This document shows, one piece after another, positions 1-9,434 of a DNA stretch of 46,872 bases (the first letter of the stretch is position 1; each line of letters starts with the position of its first letter). Origin of the DNA: Deinococcus sp. Arct2-2 (GTDB taxonomy: Bacteria > Deinococcota > Deinococci > Deinococcales > Deinococcaceae); NCBI RefSeq assembly GCF_004801315.1, contig NZ_SSNW01000041.1, positions 1-46,872 on the forward strand, read 5' to 3'. The position numbers and the translations under genes are program-made. Under the pieces are notes generated by a model. It had not been told where the DNA came from, searched no databases, and saw nothing but the letters and a program-made list of their open reading frames with translations.

Positions 1-53
1 CGCTGATCCCGCAAGCAGGCCCCTTGAAGCTCGTGGCTTAACCCGAACTCACG

Positions 54-697
54 TTACATGGAGTCTTCTTTGGCCGTCTTGCCCGGTTCCGCTGGAACCG
101 GGGTGATCACGTCCCCGATCAAGAAACAGGGGCGTTCATCGAAACACAGCACCGGGCGGTTGGGATCGTAGGGACGAGCGTAGACCTCCAGCACGCGTTC
201 CATCTCACACAAGAAATGGGCCGTCAGTTTGGCAAGACGCCAGTGCCGCTTTCGGTGCGGCTGGAGTTCGTTTTGTTCAGGATGTAGAACACCGTGGACG
301 GCGCAATGCCGTCCACCAGCTGCAATTCCACAGCTGTGTCCGCGATCAGCCGAACGCTCCACTGGGTATGGCCCTCTGGAGCCTCCGTGCAAGCCAAGCT
401 CGTGATCGCCGCCCGATCTTTCCCATCGAATTTTTGTGGCCGTCCAGATCGAGAGGCATCAGACAAGGCCGCCTTGAGGCCGTGTTGAGCACAGCGTTTT
501 CGAGTGGGTTTCACCGTGCACAGGCTGATGTTCAACGCCCGCTCAATCTCCTGATCCTCCATGCCGCGATGCGCCATCAATAACGTCTGTGCCCGTCGAA
601 TCATCCGGGCACTGCTCTTCCCCACCGTCGAGAGTTGGGTGAGAGCGGTCTCGTGCTCTTCGGTCAACTGCACGCGGTACTGAATTGGCCGTCCCAT
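54..697 (-). pseudogene. IS630-family transposase remnant, frameshifted and truncated
   Basis: The first 130 or so residues, read from 697, form the helix-turn-helix N-terminal part of an IS630 transposase (start MGRPIQYRVQLTEEH, then RRAQTLLMAHRG and the linker GRPQKF). At a run of four A on the coding strand (271-274) the frame changes: the zero frame ends in [10 protein letters not shown], while the -1 frame continues as [16 protein letters not shown] and then [14 protein letters not shown], where FDERP is the usual first catalytic Asp region of the DDE fold. The -1 frame stops at 54-56 after AKEDSM, so the remaining DDE residues are missing and the copy cannot be active as seen. IS630-type elements sometimes use a -1 shift at A-rich sites, so the shift may be original, but the truncation is decay or interruption by other DNA near position 55. 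No terminal inverted repeats could be paired because the far end is absent. Confidence 0.85.
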
Positions 698-800
698 CCC
701 CTAAGTGTATAAACATTTAGAACGCTGTATTAAACACGCAGGAAACCAAAAAACCGCCGCGCCTCCACAGTGGGAGAACGCGGCGATGGGCGAACTTGAT

Positions 801-1307
801 TTACGCGACTTGCTTTTTCTTGGTAGTCGGTGCGGGGACGGCCTGCTCCTGTCCCAGTGCCTGCGTTTCCTTGAGGCGGAAGATGACCAAGCTACCCACG
901 AAGGTGCAGGTGATCATGCCGTGCGCGTTGAGCAGGCTCAGGGCCGTCATCACGTCTTCACGGGTCATGCGGAGCTGATCGCTCATGTACAGGGCGCTGT
1001 CGGCACGGCCTTCAAGGTAGTCGCGCACCTTTTTGGCGTCGCCCGTGAGGGGCGTGGCGGGCACATCGGCCAGACCGGGATCGGCCAGACCGTAGACGGC
1101 GCGGGTTCCGGTTCCGGGCAAGCGGCGCACACGGCCCTGATCGAGCAGGCTCGCCAGCGCGGCGCGGAGGTGAGACAGGGCCAAGCTGGTGGTCTTCGCC
1201 AGTTCGGTTTCCACCCATTCGGGCTTGCTCTCAAGGGCTTTCAGCACCAGCTTTTCGTTGGCGCGGCGGGTTTCTTGCAGGTCTTCGAGGGTAGGGGGGT
1301 TAAACAT
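801..1307 (-). CDS. Double winged-helix DNA-binding-like protein, probable regulator
   Basis: A protein of 168 residues, started at the ATG at 1307 because GGAGGAG lies just upstream; a longer frame exists but has no such site. Residues about 15-75 look like a winged helix (TTSLALSHLRAALASLLDQG followed by a basic wing RVRRLPGTGTRA), and residues about 88-145 repeat the pattern (TREDVMTALSLLNAHG, then a beta wing). The tail is rich in Pro, Thr and Lys and ends TTKKKQVA. This is inferred to be a transcriptional or chromosome-associated DNA-binding protein; the exact family is not recognised. It stands alone, separated from the transposase remnant by about 100 bases and preceded by a 500-base region without an obvious gene. 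Confidence 0.75.
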   Translation of the reverse strand: MFNPPTLEDLQETRRANEKLVLKALESKPEWVETELAKTTSLALSHLRAALASLLDQGRVRRLPGTGTRAVYGLADPGLADVPATPLTGDAKKVRDYLEGRADSALYMSDQLRMTREDVMTALSLLNAHGMITCTFVGSLVIFRLKETQALGQEQAVPAPTTKKKQVA

Positions 1308-1442
1308 GCACTCTCCTCCAGAGATACTGCGGAAATCGCCGCAGCAGGGAAACAATTGTTGATAACGGCTCGTCAACGGGAAATGGCGCTAGAATAAAAA
1401 CTGCGTGATTGGATTGATTAAGCTGCGCTTGTTGATCTGCAC

Positions 1443-1459
1443 TTACGGCTCAGCAGTAA
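1443..1459. promoter_or_regulatory. Imperfect 17-base palindrome, possible operator
   Basis: TTACGGCTCAGCAGTAA has half-sites TTACGGCT and, on the other strand, TTACTGCT, which differ at one base. It lies about 135 bases upstream of the winged-helix gene at 1307. It has the length of the Deinococcus radiation/desiccation motif, but the core does not fit that motif, so it is not called as one. Confidence 0.2.
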
Positions 1460-1547
1460 AAAAACCTTACAGATGATGAGCTAGAGCGGATAAAAGCTTC
1501 GCGGCGTTCTTGAACTGGGTACAAAGACGCCACCAAGCTCAACTTTC

Positions 1548-1682
1548 CTATTGTAACAGATTTGCTCTCATCTTGGATGAGCGAACGACAAGTTGGCCTT
1601 CAGCATCGGCACCCAGCGGCCACGGCACGCACAAAAGGTGGCGCATCTTAAACGGTTTACGGTGGCCCCAAACGTAGGGCAT
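1548..1682 (-). other. Short open frame of 44 residues, possible gene relic
   Basis: The minus strand reads MPYVWGHRKPFKMRHLLC followed by a Pro/Trp-rich stretch and ends SKMRANLLQ at a TAG. The composition looks protein-like rather than random, but there is no well-spaced ribosome-binding site and the frame closes upstream at a TAA. It could be a transposase tail or another degraded gene; no family is recognised. Confidence 0.15.
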
Positions 1683-1759
1683 CTTCCCTTTAAAGGTCAG
1701 CTGACCCAACGCTTAACAAACGCCCAAATCTGCTCTTAGGAACGAATATGTAAAAGAAA

Positions 1760-1776
1760 CTTGACATCAAGTCAAG
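1760..1776. promoter_or_regulatory. Palindrome over the -35 box (operator candidate 1)
   Basis: CTTGACATCAAGTCAAG has perfect 6-base arms, CTTGAC and GTCAAG, around ATCAA. It covers the -35 hexamer of the promoter of the five-gene operon that encodes an Xre-type repressor, so repressor binding here would block polymerase. The same half-site recurs at 1793-1810. Confidence 0.45.
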
Positions 1777-1789
1777 CTCACTTTACTCT
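1761..1789 (+). promoter_or_regulatory. Near-consensus housekeeping promoter
   Basis: TTGACA (1761-1766), a 17-base spacer, then TACTCT (1784-1789). It is positioned to start transcription a few bases before the ribosome-binding site AAGGAGG of the gene at 1810. It is among the strongest promoter matches in the window. Confidence 0.7.
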
Positions 1790-1792
1790 TGG

Positions 1793-1810
1793 TGTCAAGG
1801 AGGCTTGACA
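1793..1810. promoter_or_regulatory. Palindrome enclosing the ribosome-binding site (operator candidate 2)
   Basis: TGTCAAG, GAGG, CTTGACA: perfect 7-base arms with the Shine-Dalgarno core GAGG as the four-base spacer. The arm contains the same GTCAAG/CTTGAC half-site as the palindrome on the -35 box, in the opposite arrangement. It could bind the operon's own Xre regulator as DNA, or fold in the mRNA and mask the ribosome-binding site. Confidence 0.45.
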
Positions 1811-2241
1811 TGAATGCGAGCGAATCTCGAACCCGCCCTGTGCCGACAGCCCGTGAACGCCGAGTCAACAGAATGAGCCTGTGGATGGGACTGGGCGGAG
1901 GGAGCGTGGCCGTGCTGGGCGCGGTGGCTGTCGCCGTTGGGCGGACGCAGAACATACCTGCGTTCAACACCTTGGGCGCGGGCATTCTTGCTGCGTTGCC
2001 GCTGTTTTTTGCCATCATGACCGTGCTTGGCATTCGCCAAATGGATGAGTATGGGCGGCAACTGCACGCCCGCGCCGCCAGTGTCGCCTTTTTGGTGGTC
2101 ATGCTGCTGGCAGGAACGTTGATTTCATTGGAGGCAGTGCTGAATTTTCATACACCGCCTTGGGCGTTGTACGTGGCGGGAATGGGAGTGTGGGGAATCG
2201 TCGGGTGTGTGTTGGCTGCCCGTGACGGGCGGATGAAATGA
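1810..2241 (+). CDS. Four-helix membrane protein, first gene of the Xre/ABC operon
   Basis: A protein of 143 residues with start ATG 1810, chosen because AAGGAGG sits seven bases upstream. After a basic, soluble N-terminus there are about four hydrophobic segments (residues about 24-43, 52-74, 90-112 and 117-137). Between the second and third is the motif RQMDEYGRQ, matched in the next gene by RTMDEFRRA, so the two proteins look like diverged paralogues. Small membrane proteins beside an Xre repressor and an ABC exporter recur in bacteria, and immunity, sensing or export-accessory roles are possible. No function can be assigned from sequence. The stop overlaps the next start (ATGA), implying coupled translation. 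Confidence 0.8.
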   Translation: MNASESRTRPVPTARERRVNRMSLWMGLGGGSVAVLGAVAVAVGRTQNIPAFNTLGAGILAALPLFFAIMTVLGIRQMDEYGRQLHARAASVAFLVVMLLAGTLISLEAVLNFHTPPWALYVAGMGVWGIVGCVLAARDGRMK

Positions 2242-2696
2242 ATCCAGCCTCGCCCCCGACTCCACGCCCTGTATCACCCCGCCGTGTGCCGCGTGAACGG
2301 CAGATGCGCCGCACGCAATGGGTAGAAATTGCACTGACACTGCTGGTTTTGGTGGGCATGGCGGTGCTGTTTCGGCGGCCCGCATGGATTCCTCTGTTTG
2401 TGGCCCTAATTATGCCACTGGCCCTCGGCCTGATGCTGTGGCAATACCGCACCATGGACGAATTTCGCCGCGCCCGCTACCTGAAGGCGTGGGCCGCGTC
2501 GGGCATCGTGGGCACGTTCGCCCTGACTGGCCTGCTGACATGGGGCGTATTTTCCGATTTCGGAGCCGTTCTGAACAGCGGTTCTGCGCCTGACCTGAAG
2601 CTTTCCGTGTGGCTGCTGTACATCCCTTGGGGCCTCAGTCTCCTCACGTTTTACGCCGTGACCGCCTTCTTGTACCGCCGCGATACAGGCGGGTAG
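2238..2696 (+). CDS. Second membrane protein of the Xre/ABC operon
   Basis: A protein of 152 residues whose ATG overlaps the stop of the preceding gene by four bases. The N-terminus is Pro/Arg-rich and soluble, followed by about four membrane segments (residues about 29-45, 49-68, 84-104 and 121-145). The sequence RTMDEFRRA before the third segment matches RQMDEYGRQ of the upstream protein, suggesting a paralogous pair that may work as a heteromer. Function is not recognised. The gene ends two bases before the repressor gene. Confidence 0.8.
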   Translation: MNPASPPTPRPVSPRRVPRERQMRRTQWVEIALTLLVLVGMAVLFRRPAWIPLFVALIMPLALGLMLWQYRTMDEFRRARYLKAWAASGIVGTFALTGLLTWGVFSDFGAVLNSGSAPDLKLSVWLLYIPWGLSLLTFYAVTAFLYRRDTGG

Positions 2697-2698
2697 GC

Positions 2699-2911
2699 AT
2701 GGACAACCGGATTCGGGTGCTGCGGGCCGAGCGCCAGTGGACTCAGGCCGACCTTGCCGCCGCGCTAGACGTGAGCCGCCAAACCGTGAACGCGCTGGAA
2801 ACAGGCCGATATGACCCCAGTTTGCCGCTGGCTTTCCGCTTGGCACGGGTATTCGGGCGAAGTATTGAAGAGATTTTCAGCGATCCAGAGGGAGTACAGC
2901 AACATGCTTGA
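2699..2911 (+). CDS. Small Xre-family transcriptional regulator
   Basis: A protein of 70 residues, almost entirely one helix-turn-helix domain: MDNRIRVLRAERQWTQADLA, then the recognition helix VSRQTVNALETGRYDPSLPL, and the short tail FGRSIEEIFSD. This is the compact YozG-like class of Xre regulators that are commonly encoded with membrane proteins and act on their own operon. The ATG at 2699 follows the upstream stop by two bases, and the end overlaps the ABC ATPase start by eight bases, so it is embedded in the operon. The two GTCAAG palindromes at 1760-1810 are the natural candidates for its operators (inference). Confidence 0.9.
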   Translation: MDNRIRVLRAERQWTQADLAAALDVSRQTVNALETGRYDPSLPLAFRLARVFGRSIEEIFSDPEGVQQHA

Positions 2912-3639
2912 TATTCAGAATCTCACCAAAACATATGGGAAACACACGGCCCTGTCAGACGTAACTCTCTCTGCCCACGACGGCGAAGTCTTTGGGCTGC
3001 TGGGGCCGAACGGCGCGGGCAAAACGACGCTTCTGCGGTTGCTGGCAACGTTACTGACACCCACTTCCGGCACGGCGACTGTGGCAGGTCACGACGTACA
3101 GCGCGACCCCGAAGCGGTGCGGCGCGTGGTGGGCGTGGTCAACGGCGGCATGGGCCTGCCCGCCCGCCTGACCGGGCGCGAGGTACTTCGGTCTTTTGCC
3201 GGGTTTTACGGCATGAGCCGCAGCCAAACCGACACGCGCATTGCCGAACTGGACGCAAGGCTGGAACTGGGCCGCACGTTGGATGTCCGGGCAGGCGAAT
3301 ACAGTACCGGAATGCGCCAAAAAGTGGTGATTGCCCGCGCTGTCATTCATGATCCCGCCGTGCTGATCCTCGATGAAGCCTCCAGCGGCCTCGATATTTT
3401 TGCGCGGCGCACGCTGCTAGATTTTGTGGCCGCCACCCGCGCTCCGGGCCGCCTGACGGTGTATTCCACCCACGTCATGAGCGAGGCCGAAGAAGTCTGT
3501 GACCGCATGGCAATTTTGCACGAAGGCAAACTGGTGACGGTAGACACGCTGGGGGGCATCTTGAGCCGCACCGGAGAACGCAATCTGGAACGGGCTTTTT
3601 TTGCCCTGCTGCGCGGTACGCCCAAAGGAGAAGAAACAT

Positions 3640-3650
<11 letters not shown>
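2904..3650 (+). CDS. ABC transporter ATP-binding protein, NatA-like
   Basis: A protein of 248 residues with start ATG 2904, inside the end of the Xre gene. A complete nucleotide-binding domain is visible: Walker [10 protein letters not shown], a signature region [14 protein letters not shown], Walker [14 protein letters not shown] and the switch His in YSTHVMSE. Signature and length fit the NatA/CcmA type that pairs with ABC-2 permeases. It lacks fused membrane segments, so it needs the permease encoded next, whose start overlaps its end by eleven bases. The substrate is unknown; NatAB exports sodium in Bacillus, but relatives export peptides or drugs. Confidence 0.93.
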
Positions 3651-4917
<1,267 letters not shown>

Positions 4918-4937
4918 TTGGCAACCATCGAACATAA

Positions 4938-4988
4938 AAATAGAGTGGGGCAGCCTAAGTAAAAGCCGCCCCACTCTATTTATTTTTG
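4938..4988. terminator. Bidirectional rho-independent terminator
   Basis: A perfect 14-base stem, AAATAGAGTGGGGC (4938-4951) with GCCCCACTCTATTT (4968-4981), followed by TATTTTT on the plus strand and by a T-rich run on the minus strand. It separates the converging permease and PRC-barrel genes. Confidence 0.9.
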
Positions 4989-5002
4989 CCTTGAAACCCT
5001 GT

Positions 5003-6706
5003 TTACATAGGGCGCTGAGGATCGTTCGCGTTGGCAGGCGCGTTAGGTGCGTCTCCCAAATCGGCTTGCCCTTCCAGCGCCGCCGTACCCGTTTCGTGCG
5101 GGCGGACGCTGAGGGGGTCGATGGTCACAGTTTCCTTGCTGATGCTGTCCAGCAAGATGTCGAGTACGTCGCCGCTGCGGGCCGATTCGACGGCCTTGTG
5201 CGTCACGATTTCGCCGATATTCAGGATGATGGAATCGTCGGGGGCCAAGATCACGCGGTTCACGGGACGGCCCAGTGCATCCCGGATTTTTTGCTCCTGC
5301 GCCTCATGCTGACGGTTTTCCAGCGCTTCTTCGGTCTGCTCGCGCTTTTCGCCAAACCAGCTCTTGGCCTTGTCGATCAGGTTGCTTGCGCCCTCGCTGA
5401 CACTGGCGACGCCGCCTGCCAGCGCTGCGCCCGCGCCTGCTCCCGTGCTGGCCTCGCCGGAAGTGGCTTTGGCTCCGGTGGTGGCGGCAATAAGAGCAGC
5501 TTCAGCGTTCAGATGACGGGCACGGTCTGCCAAAGCGGGCGTCACGATCTGGCCTTGCGCGGCCACGAGGCTTCCGCTGGGGGCACGCACATCGGTCTTC
5601 ACGCGGCGGCCAACAGTGGCTTCCAGCGAGTTAGGATCCATCTCGCGGCGTTCGCGGATGTCCTGCACACTGTCGGAAATAGAGCCGCCGGTGGCTGCTG
5701 CCGTCAACGCCCCAAGTTTGCCCGTCTGTTGGGCGCGTTCGGCCTGAAACGGAGTGATAGTTACGCCTTTATGCACGATCACTTCGCCTGTGTCGGTGGT
5801 CACGTCACTGCCTGCGGTCTTGCCCACCACGTAGGTCAACTGGCGTTCGGCAGTGGCGGTTTTCATGTCTTCCATGCCGCCCTGCACGCGCTCTTTGGCC
5901 GAGTCGTAAGCTCCGGCCAGCACGCCGCCAGTCGCGGCGGTCGCCAATGCGCCCAACTTGCCCGCGCTTTCGGCTGCCGTGACCTGCTCTTCGGTGATGG
6001 TGTCGCCCTTATGCACGATCACGGTGCCGTCTTCCAGCGTAATATCGCCGCCCGCCGTCTTGCCCACCGAGTACTCTTTTTGGCGCTCTTTGGTGGCTTC
6101 GGCCATGTTCTCGTATGCGCCCTTCACACCTTCAGCAGCGTTTTGATACGCGCCGCTGATGCTCTGGCCTGCCGAGTGCAAGGCTCCCTGAAGCCCGCCC
6201 GCTTCGCTTTCCTGCATGGCGGCGGCCACACTGACGGGCACGATGGCCGCGTCGGTGCCGATCTGCACGCTTTCGGGCGTCGGAATAAACGTGCGCCCGC
6301 TGCTGAGGTCGGAAAACAGGCCGCCTGTGGCTTCGTAGCCTTCCACGTAGCCGGTGCTTTCATCAAAATACACGTCGGCAATCTTGCCGAGGTTCTGGCC
6401 GTCGGTGGTCAGCAGGGTCATGCCGATCAGGCTCACGTCGCTGCTCATGGCTTCCGACAGGCGGCCATCTTCGCGGGTGCCCGTAATGTCGTCGACACTG
6501 CCGATCATGATGGCGTCTTCGCCAAACGAACGGATTTTCTCGAAGGGTACGACTTTGGCGGCGTGGAACCAGCCGCCTTCATCGACGAGCAGGCCCAAGA
6601 CCTGATTGCCCTGATGATCGAAAACCACGTCGCGCACACTTTCTACGCGCTCGCCTGTGCTGATGGCAACAATATTGCGGCCTAAAATTTCTTTGCCTTT
6701 AATCAT
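5003..6706 (-). CDS. PRC-barrel protein with four C-terminal repeats
   Basis: A protein of 567 residues with start ATG 6706 after GGGAG. Residues 1-80 form a PRC-barrel domain ([16 protein letters not shown], then [20 protein letters not shown]), and residues about 91-160 form a second one ([20 protein letters not shown]). From about residue 210 a unit of 50 residues recurs four times, starting near 212, 292, 362 and 475, each with the frame VG+.V..D+....G.VI...G..IT. The repeats are joined by charged, amphipathic helices (such as [20 protein letters not shown]) resembling stress-protein helices. No signal peptide is visible. PRC barrels often bind partner proteins or RNA. A scaffold or stress role is inferred, partly from the membrane miniprotein encoded just upstream on the same strand. 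Confidence 0.85.
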   Translation of the reverse strand: MIKGKEILGRNIVAISTGERVESVRDVVFDHQGNQVLGLLVDEGGWFHAAKVVPFEKIRSFGEDAIMIGSVDDITGTREDGRLSEAMSSDVSLIGMTLLTTDGQNLGKIADVYFDESTGYVEGYEATGGLFSDLSSGRTFIPTPESVQIGTDAAIVPVSVAAAMQESEAGGLQGALHSAGQSISGAYQNAAEGVKGAYENMAEATKERQKEYSVGKTAGGDITLEDGTVIVHKGDTITEEQVTAAESAGKLGALATAATGGVLAGAYDSAKERVQGGMEDMKTATAERQLTYVVGKTAGSDVTTDTGEVIVHKGVTITPFQAERAQQTGKLGALTAAATGGSISDSVQDIRERREMDPNSLEATVGRRVKTDVRAPSGSLVAAQGQIVTPALADRARHLNAEAALIAATTGAKATSGEASTGAGAGAALAGGVASVSEGASNLIDKAKSWFGEKREQTEEALENRQHEAQEQKIRDALGRPVNRVILAPDDSIILNIGEIVTHKAVESARSGDVLDILLDSISKETVTIDPLSVRPHETGTAALEGQADLGDAPNAPANANDPQRPM

Positions 6707-6819
6707 GGTGGACTCCCGATATGGTGCAGCTGAACTGGTGTGGTTGAGGGGTGGGCGAGCAGGCCCGAAACGGCGGGAGGGCCAACCTGAACTTGTCAGG
6801 CCAACCCTAGGTAGATGCC

Positions 6820-6954
6820 CTAGAAGCCGAGATCTAAGATGCCCTGAGGTTTCAGATACAGGAAATAAGCCAATAAGAACAGTGCTACCAAAATCAAGAT
6901 GATGAGCAGAAGAGTACCGCCGCCCCCACCTTTTTCGCCTTGTAATCGCGCCAT
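6820..6954 (-). CDS. Membrane miniprotein of 44 residues
   Basis: A short gene preceded by GGAGG with a six-base spacer to ATG 6954. It reads [14 protein letters not shown], then one strongly hydrophobic helix (residues about 14-33, [18 protein letters not shown]), then [12 protein letters not shown] and a TAG. The Gly-rich linker before a single helix and the good ribosome-binding site argue that it is real. It lies 113 bases upstream of the PRC-barrel gene on the same strand and may be co-transcribed with it. The function is unknown; small single-pass proteins of this kind often modulate larger membrane partners. Confidence 0.7.
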   Translation of the reverse strand: MARLQGEKGGGGGTLLLIILILVALFLLAYFLYLKPQGILDLGF

Positions 6955-7078
6955 AGTCGCCTCCGATTAAGAGTCTAAGAAGGAAAAACCGCAACTGTGC
7001 ATGGCGAGCACTTACAGCCACTTGACCCAATCTTGTGCCAGTCTTTACATCGGCGGGGGCCGGGACACACAGAAACGC

Positions 7079-7084
7079 TAGCCT
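7079..7084 (+). promoter_or_regulatory. -10 box TAGCCT of a leaderless transcript
   Basis: TAGCCT is followed by six bases and then GTG 7091, with no room for a ribosome-binding site. This matches the TANNNT spacing of leaderless genes in Deinococcus. Confidence 0.55.
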
Positions 7085-7090
7085 GACCCG

Positions 7091-7888
7091 GTGAATGTGC
7101 CTGTGAACAGAGCTGTCGCCTTGCCTTTTTTGCGTGCCGCCGCCGATGCTGGCCCCCATGAATCCCCCCTGTCTGGCCTGCCGTTGACCGTGCTGGTGGG
7201 CGTGACGGGCGTAGGTAAAAGTACGGCGCTGGCCGCCCTGCAAGCGGTGACTCCGGCCATGAAAGTGTTGCCAGATCGCCGCGAAATCACCGACGCTGTG
7301 ATGATTTGGCCCCGCGCAGGTGGCCCCGTGACCGACCGCGAAGAACGCTTTCGCCTGACCGCCGAGTACCGCGCCGAGCATCCGGGCGGCATGGCTTACG
7401 CGCTGGGCACGCTGCTGGCCGACACCCAGCACTGGGGCCATCAACCTGTTTTCGACGGGCTGCGCGGGTTGGAAGAAGTGCAGTACGCGGCAACCCACTT
7501 TCCGACATGGCGATTTGTGGTGTTGGGTGCGCCCGATGCAGTGCGCGTGCGCCGACTCTTGGGCCGCGCCGATACCTTCGATCAGGTGGCGGGCGGGACG
7601 GGACAGGAGTTGCAGAAAGCTTTGGCGGAATTGAAAGGCGTACAGGACGTGTTTGCACCTTCTGAATTGGACGACTTAAATGCACTGACCGATCAAGGCT
7701 TCGCCGCCGCCGATATTCTGGCTAAAGTAAAGATTGTGGTGTCCGAGCGGCGCAACTATGACCCACACGCTGCCGAATTGTTTTTACGAATGCTACCACC
7801 TGAGCGTGCGCTGGTGCTGGATACGGTGGCATTAGACCCGGCGGGTGTGGCGGCCAACGTTGCGGCTTGGGCGGGCGAGCAGGCATGA
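7091..7888 (+). CDS. P-loop NTPase of unknown role
   Basis: A protein of 265 residues starting at GTG 7091, a probably leaderless start. A Walker A motif GVTGVGKST lies at residues 37-45, and a likely Walker B/acidic strand at [10 protein letters not shown]. The C-terminal half is mostly helical with many Arg and Asp residues. The fold suggests an AAA-like or nucleotide-kinase-like ATPase, but no family is recognised. Its stop overlaps the start of the enolase-superfamily gene by four bases (ATGA), so the two are translated together and may act on one pathway or substrate. Confidence 0.8.
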   Translation: MNVPVNRAVALPFLRAAADAGPHESPLSGLPLTVLVGVTGVGKSTALAALQAVTPAMKVLPDRREITDAVMIWPRAGGPVTDREERFRLTAEYRAEHPGGMAYALGTLLADTQHWGHQPVFDGLRGLEEVQYAATHFPTWRFVVLGAPDAVRVRRLLGRADTFDQVAGGTGQELQKALAELKGVQDVFAPSELDDLNALTDQGFAAADILAKVKIVVSERRNYDPHAAELFLRMLPPERALVLDTVALDPAGVAANVAAWAGEQA

Positions 7889-8979
7889 GCAGCACAGCAA
7901 AGATTGCCCGAATTGAAGGCATTCCTTACCGCTTGCCCCTCACGTCGGCACTGGCGTGGGGCACACATTCGGCCCTCAGTGCCGCCGAGCATGTTCTGGT
8001 GCGCGTGACGCTAGACGACGGCACGGTGGGCTTGGCCGAAGCGCCGCCCCGCCCGACGATCTACGGCGAAACGCCCGGCAGTGTGGTAGCGATCTTGGCC
8101 CACCTCTCGCCCGCGCTGGTGGGCCTGCCCATTGCCGACACCGACGCCCTGAACCGGGTCAGAAACAGTGTCGCCAACAACAACACGGCACGCGGCGCAC
8201 TGGATATGGCGCTGTGGGATGCGCGGGCCAAAGCGGGCGGCCAAACGCTGTTCGAGACGCTGTTGGGGCCGAAGACCCGCGTGCGCGTCAGCTTTATTCT
8301 GGGCATAGACACGCCTGCCGGAATGCTGGCCGAAGCGGGGCGCGTGGTGGCGGCAGGCGTGCGCTGCCTGAAGGTGAAGGTGGGCCGGAATCATGCCCGC
8401 GATCTGGCCGTGATTCGGGAGTTGCGGGCCACTTACGGGGAAGCGGTGCAGTTGTACGCCGACAGCAATGAAACGCTGACACCCGCCGAGGCCCCTGCCG
8501 CGCTGGACGCGATGCGCGAGGCGGGCCTGATGTATGTGGAAGAGCCTTTGCCCGTGCGTGACCTGCGGGCGCGGGTAGAGTTGTACGCCCGCCATTTGCT
8601 GCCCATCGTGGCCGACGATTCCTGCTTTTTGCCCGCAGATTTGACACGCGAACTGGACTTCGACACCTTCGACATTTTGAATGCGAAGACGGCCCGCAAC
8701 GGCTTTACCGATGGCCTAGCGATGTTGCAGGCGGCGGCGGCGGCAGGCAAACGCGGCATGGTGGGTTCACAGGCCAGCACAGGCTTAGGCACTATTCACG
8801 CCGCGCTGTTGTCTACACAGGCCGAAGTGACCGAACCCTGCGAACTGAGCTTTGTGCTGAAGCTGAGGGACGACTTGATAGATCAGCCGATTAGGTTTGA
8901 AGACGGCTGGCTGGATGTGGCCTCTCTCCGGCACCACGCTTTAGACGCCGACAAGCTCCGGCACTATCAATTGACGTGA
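7885..8979 (+). CDS. Enolase-superfamily enzyme, muconate-lactonizing / dipeptide-epimerase subgroup
   Basis: A protein of 364 residues with start ATG 7885. The catalytic frame of the MLE subgroup is complete: the KxK pair K163/K165 (LKVKVGR), metal ligands D193 (YADSN), E219 (VEEPL) and D244 (ADDS), and the opposite-face base K268 (NAKTAR). The N-terminal capping domain begins [10 protein letters not shown]. Two opposed lysines are used by L-Ala-D/L-Glu and other dipeptide epimerases, muconate cycloisomerases, o-succinylbenzoate synthase and N-succinylamino acid racemase. Sequence reading cannot choose between them. There are no menaquinone or catabolic genes beside it; the only partner is the overlapping P-loop gene. 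A dipeptide epimerase acting in peptidoglycan recycling is one plausible reading. Confidence 0.88.
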   Translation: MSSTAKIARIEGIPYRLPLTSALAWGTHSALSAAEHVLVRVTLDDGTVGLAEAPPRPTIYGETPGSVVAILAHLSPALVGLPIADTDALNRVRNSVANNNTARGALDMALWDARAKAGGQTLFETLLGPKTRVRVSFILGIDTPAGMLAEAGRVVAAGVRCLKVKVGRNHARDLAVIRELRATYGEAVQLYADSNETLTPAEAPAALDAMREAGLMYVEEPLPVRDLRARVELYARHLLPIVADDSCFLPADLTRELDFDTFDILNAKTARNGFTDGLAMLQAAAAAGKRGMVGSQASTGLGTIHAALLSTQAEVTEPCELSFVLKLRDDLIDQPIRFEDGWLDVASLRHHALDADKLRHYQLT

Positions 8980-9029
8980 TCTACTTAACACCGTTCCGCA
9001 CACATTAAGAGCTTGTCTAAAGAACCTGA

Positions 9030-9057
9030 TTCTTTGTGACGTTCGTGGAACAAAGAA
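9030..9057 (+). other. Hairpin in the leader of the next gene
   Basis: Arms TTCTTTGT (9030-9037) and ACAAAGAA (9050-9057) are a perfect 8-base inverted repeat around a 12-base loop, ending 16 bases before ATG 9074. It is AT-rich and lacks a T-run, so it is not a terminator; it could be an operator or an RNA element. Confidence 0.3.
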
Positions 9058-9073
9058 CGGAGCAAAATGAGGT

Positions 9074-9349
9074 ATGGATCAAGAGATGCTTAACGCCCTC
9101 GCGTTGCCCTTGTTGTTTAGCGTTATTGCAGGCGTCTACGCCTATACCCGTTTTCCCGAGCGCCGCCCCCGAGTATTGCTGGTGCTGATCCTGATGCAAC
9201 TGGTGGGCGCTTATGCCCACGCCACCCAGCCCGGAATGCCGCTGTTCGTGCTGCTGAGTCTGTATAGCCTCGTGGTGCTGGGGCTGATGCTGCACTGGTT
9301 CCAGCATCCTCAGCCGGAACACGCCACAGAGCGCGTGCGAAAGGGCTGA
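9074..9349 (+). CDS. Small membrane protein of 91 residues
   Basis: Starts at ATG 9074 behind AAAATGAGG. It shows three hydrophobic segments: ALPLLFSVIAGVYAY, then VLLVLILMQLVGAYAHA, then LFVLLSLYSLVVLGLML. The tail is charged, ending ERVRKG. No family is recognised; the gene stands alone between the enolase-superfamily gene and a terminator, so it is a single transcription unit. Confidence 0.7.
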   Translation: MDQEMLNALALPLLFSVIAGVYAYTRFPERRPRVLLVLILMQLVGAYAHATQPGMPLFVLLSLYSLVVLGLMLHWFQHPQPEHATERVRKG

Positions 9350-9363
9350 CTACAGGAATTAAG

Positions 9364-9396
9364 CGCCGCTTCCTGTAGCTGGAGGCGGCGTTTTTT
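9364..9396 (+). terminator. Rho-independent terminator
   Basis: CGCCGCTTCC pairs with GGAGGCGGCG (one G-T pair) around a seven-base loop, and is followed by TTTTTT. It ends the small membrane protein gene. Confidence 0.85.
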
Positions 9397-9422
9397 GCTG
9401 TGTTGCGCGGCTGGGGTGGGCG

Positions 9423-9428
9423 TACCAT
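9423..9428 (+). promoter_or_regulatory. -10 box TACCAT of a leaderless transcript
   Basis: TACCAT, six bases, then ATG 9435; no ribosome-binding site is present. Confidence 0.5.
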
Positions 9429-9434
9429 AGGCGC

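Larger units (their letters stand above)
1308..1809. other. Intergenic region of 502 bases, AT-richer than its surroundings
   Basis: No convincing gene. It holds an imperfect 17-base palindrome at 1443-1459, a short minus-strand open frame at 1548-1682 that may be a gene relic, and at its right end a clear promoter with two palindromes that belong to the downstream operon. Confidence 0.5.

Noticed and set aside
705..1397. 230-codon plus-strand frame opposite the winged-helix gene
   Set aside because: The opposite strand has a good ribosome-binding site and a protein-like sequence; this frame has neither.
1443..1459. Radiation/desiccation response motif
   Set aside because: The length and palindromic ends fit, but the central bases do not, and the gene is not a known DNA-damage gene.
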